From an uncultured Ruminococcus sp. (lineage in GTDB: Bacteria; Bacillota; Clostridia; Oscillospirales; Ruminococcaceae), in assembly GCA_937910385.1 (NCBI GenBank), contig CALEPT010000127.1:1-18431 (forward strand): a DNA stretch of 18,431 bases, read 5' to 3'. Positions 1-7,706 of this stretch are shown in pieces. Within the stretch, counting starts at the first letter, position 1, and each line of letters starts with the position of its first letter. Below the pieces are notes generated by a model that was not told the DNA's origin, made no database searches, and saw only the letters and a program-made list of their open reading frames with translations. Made by a program: the position numbers and the translations under genes.

Positions 1-5
1 ATCAG

Positions 6-122
6 TTATCCGCATATACGAACTTCAACATTGATATCTTCCCATATTTTGGATTGTATCGTTTGTCCGTTCGCGGCTCTGAAAGCCTTTGCTTCTTCCA
101 ATGTTATATCGAATGTGCACAT
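6..122 (-). CDS. possible small protein (38 aa) downstream of ppdK
   Basis: A 38-codon ORF starts with ATG at 122-120 and stops at 8-6, 19 bases after the ppdK stop. It begins MCTFDITLEEAKAFRAANG and ends in VEVRICG. I do not recognise a family. The charged, amphipathic middle (EEAKAFRAA) and ordinary codons would allow a real small protein, for example one of the short ribbon-helix-helix-like or antitoxin-like proteins, but that is only a thought. Against it, no good Shine-Dalgarno sequence stands before the ATG (the nearest is AAGAGG in the last codons of ppdK, 22 bases away), and no partner gene is visible at the window edge. It could also be the remnant of a longer gene. No terminator is visible between ppdK and this ORF, so it would be co-transcribed. 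Confidence 0.25.
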   Translation of the reverse strand: MCTFDITLEEAKAFRAANGQTIQSKIWEDINVEVRICG

Positions 123-141
123 TAACTCTAACGAGTCGAAC

Positions 142-2769
142 TTACCTCTTATCTGCGATAGCAGCCTGAGCAGCAGCGAGTCTTGCAATCGGAACGCGGA
201 AAGGTGAGCAAGAAACATAGTCCAGACCGATCTTGTGGCAGAACTCAACGGAAGTAGGATCTCCGCCGTGCTCGCCGCAGATACCGCAGTGGAGCTTGTC
301 GTTAGCGCCCTTACCCATCTTAACAGCCATATCCATGAGCTTACCAACACCGATCTGATCGAGCTTAGCGAAAGGATCGTTCTCGAAAATCTTCTTGTCG
401 TAGTAAGCGCCGAGGAACTTGCCTGCGTCGTCACGTGAGAAGCCATAAGTCATCTGAGTGAGGTCGTTAGTACCGAAGCAGAAGAAGTCAGCGTTTGCAG
501 CGATCTCGTCAGCTGTAAGAGCAGCTCTCGGGATCTCTATCATAGTACCAACCTCGTAATCGAGCTCAGCACCTGCTGCAGCGATAGCAGCGTCAGCAGT
601 CTCAACAACTACCTTCTTAACGAACTTGAACTCCTTGATATCGCCAACGAGCGGGATCATGATCTCGGGCTTAACAGTCCAATCGGGGTGATTCTTCTTA
701 ACGTTGAGAGCAGCCTTGATGATAGCATTTGTCTGCATCTTAGCGATCTCAGGATATGTTACAGCAAGACGGCAGCCTCTGTGACCCATCATCGGGTTGA
801 ATTCGTGAAGTGAAGCAATGATGTTCTTGATAGTCTCAACTGACTTGCCCTGTGCATCTGCAAGAGCCTTGATATCCTCTTCCTCTGTAGGAACGAATTC
901 GTGGAGAGGCGGATCGAGGAATCTGATAGTAACAGGGTTACCCTCAAGAGCCTCATAAAGAGCCTCGAAGTCAGCCTGCTGCATGGGTTCGATCTTAGCG
1001 AGAGCAGCTTCTCTCTCCTCAACAGTATCAGAGCAGATCATCTCACGGAAAGCAGCGATTCTCTCAGGATCGAAGAACATATGCTCGGTACGGCAGAGAC
1101 CGATACCTTCAGCGCCGAGCTCCTTAGCCTTCTTAGCGTCTGCAGGAGTATCAGCGTTTGTTCTTACCTTAAGGGTTCTGTACTTGTCAGCCCAAGCCAT
1201 GATGCGACCGAATTCGCCTGCGATCTGAGCATCAACAGTAGGAATGATACCCTCATAGATGTTACCTGTAGTACCGTCGATAGAGATGTAATCTCCCTCA
1301 ACGAAGGTCTTGCCTGCGAGCTCGAACTTCTTGTTTGCTTCGTCCATCTTGATATCGCCGCAGCCTGATACGCAGCATTCGCCCATACCACGAGCAACAA
1401 CAGCAGCGTGTGATGTCATACCGCCGCGAACAGTGAGGATACCCTCAGCAGCCTTCATACCTGTGATATCCTCAGGTGAAGTCTCGAGACGAACGAGAAC
1501 TACCTTCTCGCCTTTTTCAGCCCAAGCGATAGCGTCATCAGCAGTAAATACGATCTTACCGCAAGCAGCTCCGGGTGAAGCGCCGAGACCCTTGCCGATA
1601 GGAGTTGCAGCCTTAAGAGCAGCGGTATCGAACTGGGGGTGGAGGAGTGTGTCGAGGTTTCTGGGGTCGATCATAGCAACAGCTTCCTGCTCTGTTCTCA
1701 TGCCCTCATCAACGAGGTCGCAAGCGATCTTAAGAGCAGCCTGAGCGGTTCTCTTACCATTTCTTGTCTGGAGCATATAGAGCTTCTTGTTTTCAACAGT
1801 GAACTCCATATCCTGCATATCTCTGTAGTGATTTTCGAGTGTTTTGCAAACCTCCTGGAACTGAGCGAAAGCCTCAGGGAAGGTCTCAGCCATCTGAGTG
1901 ATAGGCATAGGAGTACGAACACCGGCAACAACGTCCTCGCCCTGTGCATTTGTGAGGAACTCACCCATGAGCTTCTTCTCACCTGTAGCAGGGTCACGTG
2001 TGAAAGCAACGCCTGTACCGCAGTCGTCGCCCATATTACCGAATGCCATTGACTGTACATTTACAGCAGTACCCCATGAGAACGGGATATCGTTATCACG
2101 TCTGTAAACGTTAGCACGGGGGTTGTCCCATGAACGGAAAACAGCCTTTACAGCGCCCATGAGCTGCTCCTTGGGGTCTGAGGGGAAGTCTGTACCGATC
2201 TTTGACTTATACTCAGCCTTGAACTGTGAAGCGAGCTCCTTGAGGTCGTCAGCATCGAGCTCAACGTCCTGAGTAACGCCCTTCTTAGCCTTCATCTGGT
2301 CGATAAGCTCTTCAAAGTACTTCTTGCCGACTTCCATAACAACGTCGGAATACATCTGAATGAATCTTCTGTAGCAGTCCCAAGCCCAACGTGCGTTGCC
2401 GGACTTTTCAGCGATAGTTTCAACAACAGTCTCATTAAGACCGAGGTTGAGGATTGTATCCATCATACCGGGCATTGAAGCTCTTGCGCCTGAACGAACG
2501 GAAACGAGGAGCGGATTCTCCTTATCGCCGAACTTCTTGCCTGTGATCTCTTCCATTTTAACGATATACTCGTTGATCTCAGCCTGGATCTCGTCAGAGA
2601 TACCGCCGTCCTCGTAATACTGAGTACAAGCCTCTGTAGTGATCGTGAAGCCCTGAGGAACAGGGAGGCCGATGTTTGTCATCTCAGCGAGGTTAGCGCC
2701 CTTGCCGCCGAGAAGCTCTCTCATGTCAGCGTTGCCTTCTGAGAAAAGGTAACAATACTTATTTGCCAT
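142..2769 (-). CDS. ppdK: pyruvate, phosphate dikinase
   Basis: An 875-residue PPDK, full length for the family. It catalyses the reversible conversion of PEP, AMP and PPi to pyruvate, ATP and phosphate in the cytoplasm; in anaerobic cellulose degraders it usually serves PPi-linked glycolysis. The N-terminal nucleotide-binding domain begins with the typical GGKGANLAEM (residues 21-30). The phosphohistidine swivel domain has GGMTSHAAVVARG with the catalytic His at 454. The C-terminal PEP/pyruvate barrel carries GIGLCRTEHMF (555-565), FGTNDLTQ (765-772) and CGICGEHGG (828-836), whose second Cys (831) is the acid/base Cys of the family. The ATG is preceded by GGAGG at a 9-base spacing, which fixes the start. 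Nothing looks truncated. It is divergent from glmU and has its own promoter. Confidence 0.97.
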   Translation of the reverse strand: MANKYCYLFSEGNADMRELLGGKGANLAEMTNIGLPVPQGFTITTEACTQYYEDGGISDEIQAEINEYIVKMEEITGKKFGDKENPLLVSVRSGARASMPGMMDTILNLGLNETVVETIAEKSGNARWAWDCYRRFIQMYSDVVMEVGKKYFEELIDQMKAKKGVTQDVELDADDLKELASQFKAEYKSKIGTDFPSDPKEQLMGAVKAVFRSWDNPRANVYRRDNDIPFSWGTAVNVQSMAFGNMGDDCGTGVAFTRDPATGEKKLMGEFLTNAQGEDVVAGVRTPMPITQMAETFPEAFAQFQEVCKTLENHYRDMQDMEFTVENKKLYMLQTRNGKRTAQAALKIACDLVDEGMRTEQEAVAMIDPRNLDTLLHPQFDTAALKAATPIGKGLGASPGAACGKIVFTADDAIAWAEKGEKVVLVRLETSPEDITGMKAAEGILTVRGGMTSHAAVVARGMGECCVSGCGDIKMDEANKKFELAGKTFVEGDYISIDGTTGNIYEGIIPTVDAQIAGEFGRIMAWADKYRTLKVRTNADTPADAKKAKELGAEGIGLCRTEHMFFDPERIAAFREMICSDTVEEREAALAKIEPMQQADFEALYEALEGNPVTIRFLDPPLHEFVPTEEEDIKALADAQGKSVETIKNIIASLHEFNPMMGHRGCRLAVTYPEIAKMQTNAIIKAALNVKKNHPDWTVKPEIMIPLVGDIKEFKFVKKVVVETADAAIAAAGAELDYEVGTMIEIPRAALTADEIAANADFFCFGTNDLTQMTYGFSRDDAGKFLGAYYDKKIFENDPFAKLDQIGVGKLMDMAVKMGKGANDKLHCGICGEHGGDPTSVEFCHKIGLDYVSCSPFRVPIARLAAAQAAIADKR

Positions 2770-2837
2770 TGGTGTATACCTCCAGTTTAAACATTTACCT
2801 AACGGCGCGGATAGACCGCTCCATTAGAGTTACATTT

Positions 2838-2843
2838 ATTATA
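2838..2843 (-). promoter_or_regulatory. ppdK promoter, extended -10 (TGT-TATAAT)
   Basis: On the minus strand a perfect TATAAT is preceded by TG plus one base, an extended -10 element. No convincing -35 lies 16-18 bases upstream. It lies 68 bases upstream of the ppdK start, giving a 5' UTR of roughly 60 bases. Confidence 0.6.
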
Positions 2844-2979
2844 ACACATTTCGGAAAGAATTACCATATCTATATCAGCAAAAATTATACTGTTATTTTA
2901 CAGCATTTTATACAAAAAAGTGAGAAACTTTAAAAATCTCGGAAAAGGGTATTGCATTTATTGTTAAAGTATGTAAAAA

Positions 2980-2985
2980 TATAAT
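2980..2985 (+). promoter_or_regulatory. candidate glmU -10 element
   Basis: TATAAT on the plus strand, 70 bases before the glmU ATG. TTGCAT at 2952-2957 is 22 bases away and TTGTTA at 2961-2966 is 13 away, so neither is a properly spaced -35. This is the best rightward promoter candidate in the intergenic region, but incomplete. Confidence 0.4.
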
Positions 2986-3000
2986 CATGAATATGACTTG

Positions 3001-3036
3001 CTGGTATGGACGGGGCGGAGACTGCCTCGCTATCAG
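3001..3036 (+). promoter_or_regulatory. 5' UTR hairpin before glmU
   Basis: An outer stem CTGGTA (3001-3006) with TATCAG (3031-3036), and an inner stem GGGGC (3012-3016) with GCCTC (3024-3028), each with one G-U pair. It sits just upstream of the ribosome site AGGAGG (3042-3047) and leaves that site free. It has no U tract, so it is not a terminator; it may stabilise the message or bind a regulator. Confidence 0.35.
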
Positions 3037-3055
3037 ATAAAAGGAGGAACAAGCT

Positions 3056-4444
3056 ATGAACAAAGCGGTGATCTTAGCGGGAGGACAGGGCAAACGAATG
3101 AAGGCGGAAATGCCTAAGCCGTTATTCAAGGTCCTCGGAGAGCCTATGCTGGAGTGGGTGCTCTCGGCGTGCGAGAGTGCGGATATAGGCGATATATGCG
3201 TGGTAAAAGGCTTCAAGGGCGAAATGATAGATGAGTATCTTGGCGGAAGGTACAGGACTGTTCTTCAGGAAGAACGTCTCGGAACGGGTCATGCGGTAAT
3301 GCAGGCGATACCGTTTCTGGAGGAGGATGCAAGCGGCAATACACTCGTGCTTTGCGGAGATGCTCCTTTTATAGATGAAGCGACGATACGGGAGTCGCTT
3401 TCCGTTCATGAGAAGCAGGACAATGCCGTGACGGTCATCACGGCGGAGCTTGACGAGCCGTTCGGCTACGGCAGAGTGATCCGTACAGATAACGGCATAA
3501 GCGGAATAGTCGAGCAAAATGACGCAAACGAGGAGCAGAAGCTTATCCGCGAGGTAAACTCCGGAGCTTACTGGTTCAGAACGGCAGATCTGATCGAGCT
3601 TCTCGACAAGCTTACCAATGATAATTCGCAGAACGAATACTACCTTACCGACACTATTTTCATTGCTGTTTCCGAGGGAAAAAATGCGGGCGCGTATAAG
3701 TCCGAAAATGCCGATATTATCAGAGGCGCAAATGACAGGAAAGATCTGCTCGAGCTGAATAACTGCGCACGCAATGCTGTTATTGAAAAGCACCTTGCCA
3801 ACGGAGTTGAGTTTCTCTGTACAGACGGAGTTATCATTGAGCGCGGCGTTGAAATAGGTGTAGGCACGGAGATACTTCCCGGGACGATACTTCGCAAGAA
3901 AACGGTGGTCGGCAAAAACTGCAAGATAGGTCCGAACACAGTAGTGGAGAACTGCACCCTCGGCGACGATGTGAATCTCCATACGGTTCAGGCTTACGAT
4001 TCCGTGATAGAGTCGGGTGTAAAAATAGGTCCCTACGTGCATATCCGCCCCGATACTACGATAAAGAGCGGCGCTAAGATAGGCGATTTCGTGGAGCTGA
4101 AAAACTCTGTTATCGGCGAAAAGACGGCGATCGCGCACCTTGCGTACATAGGTGATAGTGATGTCGGCAGGAGGGTCAACATCGGCTGTGGAACGGTCAC
4201 GGTAAACTATGACGGCGTTGCCAAGAGCCGCTGCGTGATAGGCGACAACTGCTTTGTTGGCTGCAACACGAACCTCATCGCACCTGTTAAGCTCGGCAAG
4301 GCGGTCTACACCGCCGCGGGAACGACAGTAACAAAGGATGTTCCCGATTATGCTCTTGCCATAGACCGCGGAGTGATGAAGATCAACGAGGGCTACACCC
4401 TGCGCAAGCTGAAGTCGAAGCTTAACAAGGAAAGCAGTAAATAA
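3056..4444 (+). CDS. glmU: bifunctional N-acetylglucosamine-1-phosphate uridyltransferase / glucosamine-1-phosphate acetyltransferase
   Basis: A 462-residue GlmU, the cytoplasmic enzyme that acetylates glucosamine 1-phosphate and couples the product to UTP, making UDP-GlcNAc for peptidoglycan. The N-terminal pyrophosphorylase domain (about 1-228) opens with LAGGQGKRMKAEMPKPL, and has GTGHA (76-80) and GDAP with the metal-binding Asp at 102. The C-terminal left-handed beta-helix (about 250-445) shows the repeating hexapeptide pattern and AHLAYIGD, whose His 361 matches the acetyltransferase catalytic His, followed by the NIGCGTVTVNYDG stretch. The ATG has AGGAGG at an 8-base spacing. A small oddity is LAGG where most members have LAAG at the nucleotide loop. 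No terminator is visible in the 68 bases before the next gene, so read-through into it is likely. A single-domain sugar nucleotidyltransferase is excluded by the complete beta-helix. Confidence 0.95.
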   Translation: MNKAVILAGGQGKRMKAEMPKPLFKVLGEPMLEWVLSACESADIGDICVVKGFKGEMIDEYLGGRYRTVLQEERLGTGHAVMQAIPFLEEDASGNTLVLCGDAPFIDEATIRESLSVHEKQDNAVTVITAELDEPFGYGRVIRTDNGISGIVEQNDANEEQKLIREVNSGAYWFRTADLIELLDKLTNDNSQNEYYLTDTIFIAVSEGKNAGAYKSENADIIRGANDRKDLLELNNCARNAVIEKHLANGVEFLCTDGVIIERGVEIGVGTEILPGTILRKKTVVGKNCKIGPNTVVENCTLGDDVNLHTVQAYDSVIESGVKIGPYVHIRPDTTIKSGAKIGDFVELKNSVIGEKTAIAHLAYIGDSDVGRRVNIGCGTVTVNYDGVAKSRCVIGDNCFVGCNTNLIAPVKLGKAVYTAAGTTVTKDVPDYALAIDRGVMKINEGYTLRKLKSKLNKESSK

Positions 4445-4512
4445 ATAACGGATAATTTTGGTGCAGCTGAGGCACTCCGGAACAGAAATTAAGATTTAAG
4501 GAGAATTCTGCT

Positions 4513-5817
4513 ATGAAAAAACTTATTGCACTGGCGCTTTCGCTTTGTATCTTCGGCGGCACGGCTCCTGCAACGGTGGAATATATCGGGGATATTTCGC
4601 TCGCTGCTTCGGCGGCGACCGTTGTCGATTCGGGCACCTGCGGTGAGAACATAACATGGGTCCTTGATGACGAGGGAACTCTTACTATCAGCGGTACAGG
4701 GGATATGACCGATTATAGCTATGGTGAAGAAACGCCGTTCTCTATGAATAAGGAGATAAAGAACGCTGTTATAGAAAACGGGGTTACAAATATAGGCGAG
4801 CGAGCATTTTCTTTCTGCTATAATCTTGAATCAGTAACTATCCCAAGCTCTGTAACAAGCATAAAATCTGAAGCGTTTTATTTTTGTCCGAGTCTTACAT
4901 CAATAACAATACCTGATTCGGTTACAAGTATAGGCGATTATGCGTTTGAATTCTGTTCAAGCCTTAGGTCAATAACGCTTCCTGCTTCTGTAATCATAGG
5001 TGAATGTGTGTTTTTGGATTGTGATCAGCTCGAAACAATCAGTGTTGATGAGAACAACAAGGCATACAAATCTGTCAATGGGATATTATTCGATAAAAAT
5101 ATGACCGAGATAATCTGCTTCCCCGCAGGTAAAATCGATACATCATATGCTATCCCGGGTTCAGTCAAGAGTATAGGTTACATGGCGTTTTTTAAGTGCA
5201 AAAACCTTGAATCTGTGTCTATTCCTTCGACAGTCACGAGCATTGGAGACGGGGCGTTTTCCGGATGTGAGAATCTTAGATCAATATCAATTCCCGAGTC
5301 TATCACAAGACTGAAGGGGACGTTTTCAAGATGCAAAAGTCTTGAGTCAGTAACGGTCCCGGCGTCAGTGTCAACAGTGGACGACTGGACATTTGCCTAC
5401 TGTGAGAATCTTAGATCAGTAATCATAATGAATCCGAATTGCAGCATCGGTAATTCAAATACTACGGTATTCAATGGATATGATGAAAATAATAAGATCT
5501 ATTTCAACGGTATTATTTACGGCTATGAAGGTTCGACAGCGCAGGCATACGCCGAGAAGTATGGTTATACATTTAGATCCCTCGGCGAATCTCCGATCAG
5601 CAATGTCCTCGGCGACGTTGACGGCAATGAGATAGTTGACGGGCGCGATGCCTCACTGGTTCTTACGCATTACGCTCTTATTTCCACACAGCAAGCAGGC
5701 ATCATTGAGGAACTGTATCTCTCAAATGCCGATTGGGATCAGAACGGCATCGTTGACGGCAGAGACGCTTCGGGTATACTCACATATTACGCCGAGCAGT
5801 CGGTGAATAAGTCGTAG
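4513..5817 (+). CDS. secreted BspA-type leucine-rich-repeat protein with C-terminal type I dockerin
   Basis: A 434-residue exported protein. The N-terminus (MKKLIALALSLCIFGG...) is a Sec signal peptide, likely cleaved near AASA-A (about residue 34). Then comes the conserved opening GTCGENITWVLDDEGTLTI (41-59) seen before BspA-like repeats, and LRR_5-type repeats (about 80-305) with the recurring pattern SITIP-SVTSIG--AF--C. A linker follows, then a type I dockerin (about 366-430) with two calcium-binding segments starting DVDGNEIVDGRDAS (368-381) and DWDQNGIVDGRDAS (407-420). The dockerin should dock to a cohesin on a scaffoldin or cell-surface anchor; the LRR part presumably binds protein or carbohydrate, but its ligand is unknown. 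There is no catalytic domain. Start supported by AAGGAG 9 bases upstream. No separate promoter was found, so it is probably transcribed with glmU. Confidence 0.92.
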   Translation: MKKLIALALSLCIFGGTAPATVEYIGDISLAASAATVVDSGTCGENITWVLDDEGTLTISGTGDMTDYSYGEETPFSMNKEIKNAVIENGVTNIGERAFSFCYNLESVTIPSSVTSIKSEAFYFCPSLTSITIPDSVTSIGDYAFEFCSSLRSITLPASVIIGECVFLDCDQLETISVDENNKAYKSVNGILFDKNMTEIICFPAGKIDTSYAIPGSVKSIGYMAFFKCKNLESVSIPSTVTSIGDGAFSGCENLRSISIPESITRLKGTFSRCKSLESVTVPASVSTVDDWTFAYCENLRSVIIMNPNCSIGNSNTTVFNGYDENNKIYFNGIIYGYEGSTAQAYAEKYGYTFRSLGESPISNVLGDVDGNEIVDGRDASLVLTHYALISTQQAGIIEELYLSNADWDQNGIVDGRDASGILTYYAEQSVNKS

Positions 5818-5836
5818 TGCGCGATCGCGAATAATA

Positions 5837-5864
5837 AAAAGAGGTGCTTTATAGCACCTCTTTT
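5837..5864 (+). terminator. intrinsic terminator after the LRR/dockerin gene
   Basis: An 11-bp perfect stem, AAAAGAGGTGC with GCACCTCTTTT, and a 6-base TTTATA loop. The right arm ends in TTTT followed by AT-rich sequence. It would also work on the minus strand. It begins 20 bases after the stop codon. Confidence 0.85.
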
Positions 5865-5902
5865 ATATATGGTATAGATGAAGAATTTTGCAAAAAAAAC
5901 AA

Positions 5903-6119
5903 CGACCTTCATTGACACCCTCTCAAAAAGCCAATCAAGGTCGCTGATTTTGTTGGCAAATGCGCACCCTCTATACGCATTTGCCGTATCGGCGGCACGA
6001 TTCCGGTGTGCCGTATGGTGATCTGCTGTGATATGGTGATTAGTGAAACGGATAAAGTGACTGAAAGCTGATTTAGGCGATCAAACATATTATAGGCATT
6101 AATGTTGATAACAGCTTTT
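5903..6119. repeat. cluster of four stem-loops with a repeated loop octamer
   Basis: Hairpin A: CGACCTT-C-ATTG (5903-5914) with CAAT-C-AAGGTCG (5932-5943), one C-C mismatch. Hairpin B: GGCAAATGCG (5955-5964) with CGCATTTGCC (5976-5985), perfect. Hairpin C: CGGCAC (5993-5998) with GTGCCG (6008-6013). Hairpin D: outer GAAAGCTG (6063-6070) with CAGCTTTT (6112-6119, last pair G-U), inner ATCAA-A-CAT (6080-6088) with ATGTTGAT (6102-6109). The loops of A and B both contain CACCCTCT (5916-5923 and 5965-5972; AGAGGGTG on the other strand). The 9-mer TATGGTGAT also occurs twice, at 6014 and 6032. The strand of transcription is not evident. It may be a structured RNA or a dispersed intergenic element. 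Confidence 0.5.
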
Positions 6120-6254
6120 TGGGTTGAGATATTGGTGCGACTTGGAGGTGAGATCAAGCCCGGCGGAGTTTAAACCGAGCGGCAGAAAATACGACCATAT
6201 TTGCCGATTTGTTACAGGACACAAAAATGTATCTGAATGTAATTATGCTGTGGA

Positions 6255-6283
6255 GCGAAAGCCGAAATATCGGCGTTTTTCGC
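6255..6283 (+). other. bulged 11-bp hairpin with T run
   Basis: GCGAAA-GCCGA (6255-6265) pairs with TCGGC (6270-6274) and TTTCGC (6278-6283), with an AATA tetraloop and a 3-base bulge. The five-T run 6276-6280 follows the inner GCCGA/TCGGC stem, so it could act as a weak plus-strand terminator closing the transcript of the hairpin cluster. Confidence 0.4.
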
Positions 6284-6490
6284 TGCCAACAATTGTATTA
6301 TAAAACAAAGTTACGAGAAGTTCAATTGAATATATTGCTCAGAATTAGCAGAAAATTGCTATAATAAATTATAAGAATTTATTTAATCGAAAATGAATAA
6401 GTAAATTTTTAAGATTAGTACACAATTTGTAAATAAACAATAAAATTTCTTAAATATTTATAAGGTAAAATATAATTGCAATTCCTAAAC

Positions 6491-6504
6491 GGCTATATAT
6501 AGCC
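6491..6504. promoter_or_regulatory. 14-base perfect palindrome GGCTATATATAGCC
   Basis: A perfect palindrome in an AT-rich gene-free stretch, 8 bases before a consensus TTGACA (6513-6518). It has the form of an operator for a dimeric regulator, but no matching -10 lies 16-18 bases after the TTGACA and no gene follows on that strand, so its role is unknown. Confidence 0.3.
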
Positions 6505-6686
6505 ATAATCTCTTGACAAAAAAATAGCAGCACAAAAACAACATGTTTTTGACCGCGGATCTTGAAAGGAAAGCTTTTACACTCGGAATCACTGATTAAA
6601 ACAAATACAAAAGTTTCCGGCAAAAAGATTGTGAAATTTTTTTGGATTTTTTGTTTCTGAATACATCGAGACGGTCTGAAAATGCA

Positions 6687-6718
6687 AATAAGCTCCTGAA
6701 AAATATCGGGAGCTTATT
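6687..6718 (-). terminator. terminator of the helical-repeat protein gene
   Basis: A 10-bp perfect stem AATAAGCTCC/GGAGCTTATT lies 9 bases past the stop of the minus-strand gene. On that strand the hairpin is followed by TTTGCATTTT, a modest U tail. Confidence 0.75.
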
Positions 6719-6726
6719 GTGTGATG

Positions 6727-7434
6727 TTATATTATTGCTTTGCTGGCTTCCTCGATGCGCTGCTGGTAGTAGCTCTGCATCCAGTCAAATTCAAATCCAC
6801 TGAAAAGCTTGAGACAGCTCCTGGAGTTGTTAAGTGCGTCTTCAAGCCCTTCCTGATCCCCAGAGCAGGCGAAAATATACGCGCCGGTGATAAATATCTC
6901 GAGAAGCGTTGTATCGTTCTTGCCATGAGGTTTGTATCCGAATTTCAAAAGCCTGAAAGCGTCAGTATATCGTTTGGCAGCGCAGTCTGCAAGGGCAAGG
7001 GCAATGTACATATCCGCCTGCTGCTGCTGAGATTTTTTCTGGGTGAAATTCTGCATAAAGTTGATGTTTTCGGTGCGAAAATCCTCTGCATCGCGCCAGT
7101 TGCCGAGCTTGCTGTAGGTTTTGAGAGCGGCGACGCAGAAGTTGAATTTATCGTCTCCGCTGAGTTTTTTCTCCATTAGCATGTCAATGTAGAAAAGAGC
7201 GGATTTGTTATCGTGCATTCTGTCGTACAGCTCGACAAGCTGTATGATATCCTCAGCGGCGGGCTTTTTCACGCCGTCTATAAAAGCGTCGGCATATTGC
7301 TCACAGAGCTCTTTGGTATAACCTTCGTTTGCGTAGAGCTGATAGATCTCTTCATATTTCTTCATCTCTGCGCCGAACGACGGCAGCAGCGATTTGGCGA
7401 AGCTGTTCTTTTTGCGTTCTGTTGGTGATATCAT
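6727..7434 (-). CDS. helical-repeat (TPR-like) protein of unknown function
   Basis: A 235-residue cytoplasmic protein with no signal peptide or membrane segment. From about residue 25 to 205 it is a series of amphipathic helices with small residues and aromatics spaced as in tetratricopeptide-type repeats (for example ALKTYSKLGNWRDAEDF and ALADCAAKRYTDAFRLLKFG). It contains a QQQQ run within its middle. I cannot assign a family or partner; a scaffold or regulatory role would be typical of such folds. The start is set at the ATG at 7434-7432, which has GGAGG (7444-7448) at a 9-base spacing. An in-frame TTG at 7461 would put that ribosome site inside the gene and is rejected. It is transcribed alone from a good promoter and has its own terminator, divergent from the two-component operon. 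Confidence 0.8.
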   Translation of the reverse strand: MISPTERKKNSFAKSLLPSFGAEMKKYEEIYQLYANEGYTKELCEQYADAFIDGVKKPAAEDIIQLVELYDRMHDNKSALFYIDMLMEKKLSGDDKFNFCVAALKTYSKLGNWRDAEDFRTENINFMQNFTQKKSQQQQADMYIALALADCAAKRYTDAFRLLKFGYKPHGKNDTTLLEIFITGAYIFACSGDQEGLEDALNNSRSCLKLFSGFEFDWMQSYYQQRIEEASKAII

Positions 7435-7500
7435 GCTGAATTCCCTCCGATCCCTGAACAACTTTTGGTAATATAATACTGATTTTTTACTGCATAGATA

Positions 7501-7529
7501 ATTCTAACACAAATTTAATACTTAGTCAA
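7501..7529 (-). promoter_or_regulatory. sigma-A promoter of the helical-repeat gene
   Basis: On the minus strand TTGACT (7529-7524), a 17-base spacer and TAGAAT (7506-7501) preceded by TGT, so an extended -10. The predicted start is near 7494, giving a 5' UTR of about 60 bases. Confidence 0.8.
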
Positions 7530-7645
7530 TATTTGATAGCTCATTTTTGAATAAAACTGTTGAAGTGCACAAAAAACGCGGTGATTTTTCTATTAATCAA
7601 CATTTTAAATATAATGTGTTTTAAGACTATTTCAATGTTTTATGG

Positions 7646-7651
7646 TATAAT
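7646..7651 (+). promoter_or_regulatory. two-component operon promoter, extended -10
   Basis: TATAAT preceded by TGG, an extended -10, 55 bases before the response-regulator ATG. No clear -35 is present (TTAAGACT at 7621-7628 is the nearest approximation), which would fit a weak or activator-dependent promoter. Transcription should begin around 7658. Confidence 0.65.
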
Positions 7652-7662
7652 ATAAGATAATC

Positions 7663-7697
7663 TGGGGTATTGTATTTACACCCCATAAAAAAAGGGG
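7663..7697 (+). promoter_or_regulatory. two mutually exclusive 5' UTR hairpins, one covering the SD
   Basis: CCCC at 7681-7684 can pair with GGGG at 7664-7667 (hairpin TGGGGT/ACCCCA, 7663-7685) or with GGGG at 7694-7697, which is the ribosome site of the response regulator. The first hairpin would leave the SD free, the second would mask it. The first begins within a few bases of the predicted transcript start. The second stem is only 4 bp with a 9-base loop, so switching is a hypothesis. Confidence 0.4.
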
Positions 7698-7706
7698 AAA
7701 TTGATA

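Larger units (their letters stand above)
5818..6726. other. long noncoding interval rich in hairpins
   Basis: 909 bases with no credible gene. From 5818 to about 6300 it holds the terminator (5837-5864), a run of stem-loops (5903-6119) and a further bulged hairpin (6255-6283). From about 6300 to 6700 it is strongly AT-rich. That part contains a 14-base palindrome (6491-6504), an isolated TTGACA (6513-6518) and a small AAAACA/TGTTTT hairpin (6535-6549). Two tiny plus-strand ORFs exist (6227-6364, 45 aa with a weak AGGA site; 6543-6599, 18 aa with no site); neither has enough support to call. Confidence 0.7.

Noticed and set aside
3122..4138. 338-codon minus-strand ORF opposite glmU
   Set aside because: It is the antisense shadow of a well-supported gene.
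5820..5829. 10-base palindrome around GCGATCGC
   Set aside because: A single short palindrome next to a stop codon; no second copy in the window and no sign of function.
5909..6157. 82-codon minus-strand ORF
   Set aside because: It needs a TTG start with no ribosome site and runs straight through the hairpin cluster, so it is best seen as a by-product of that element.
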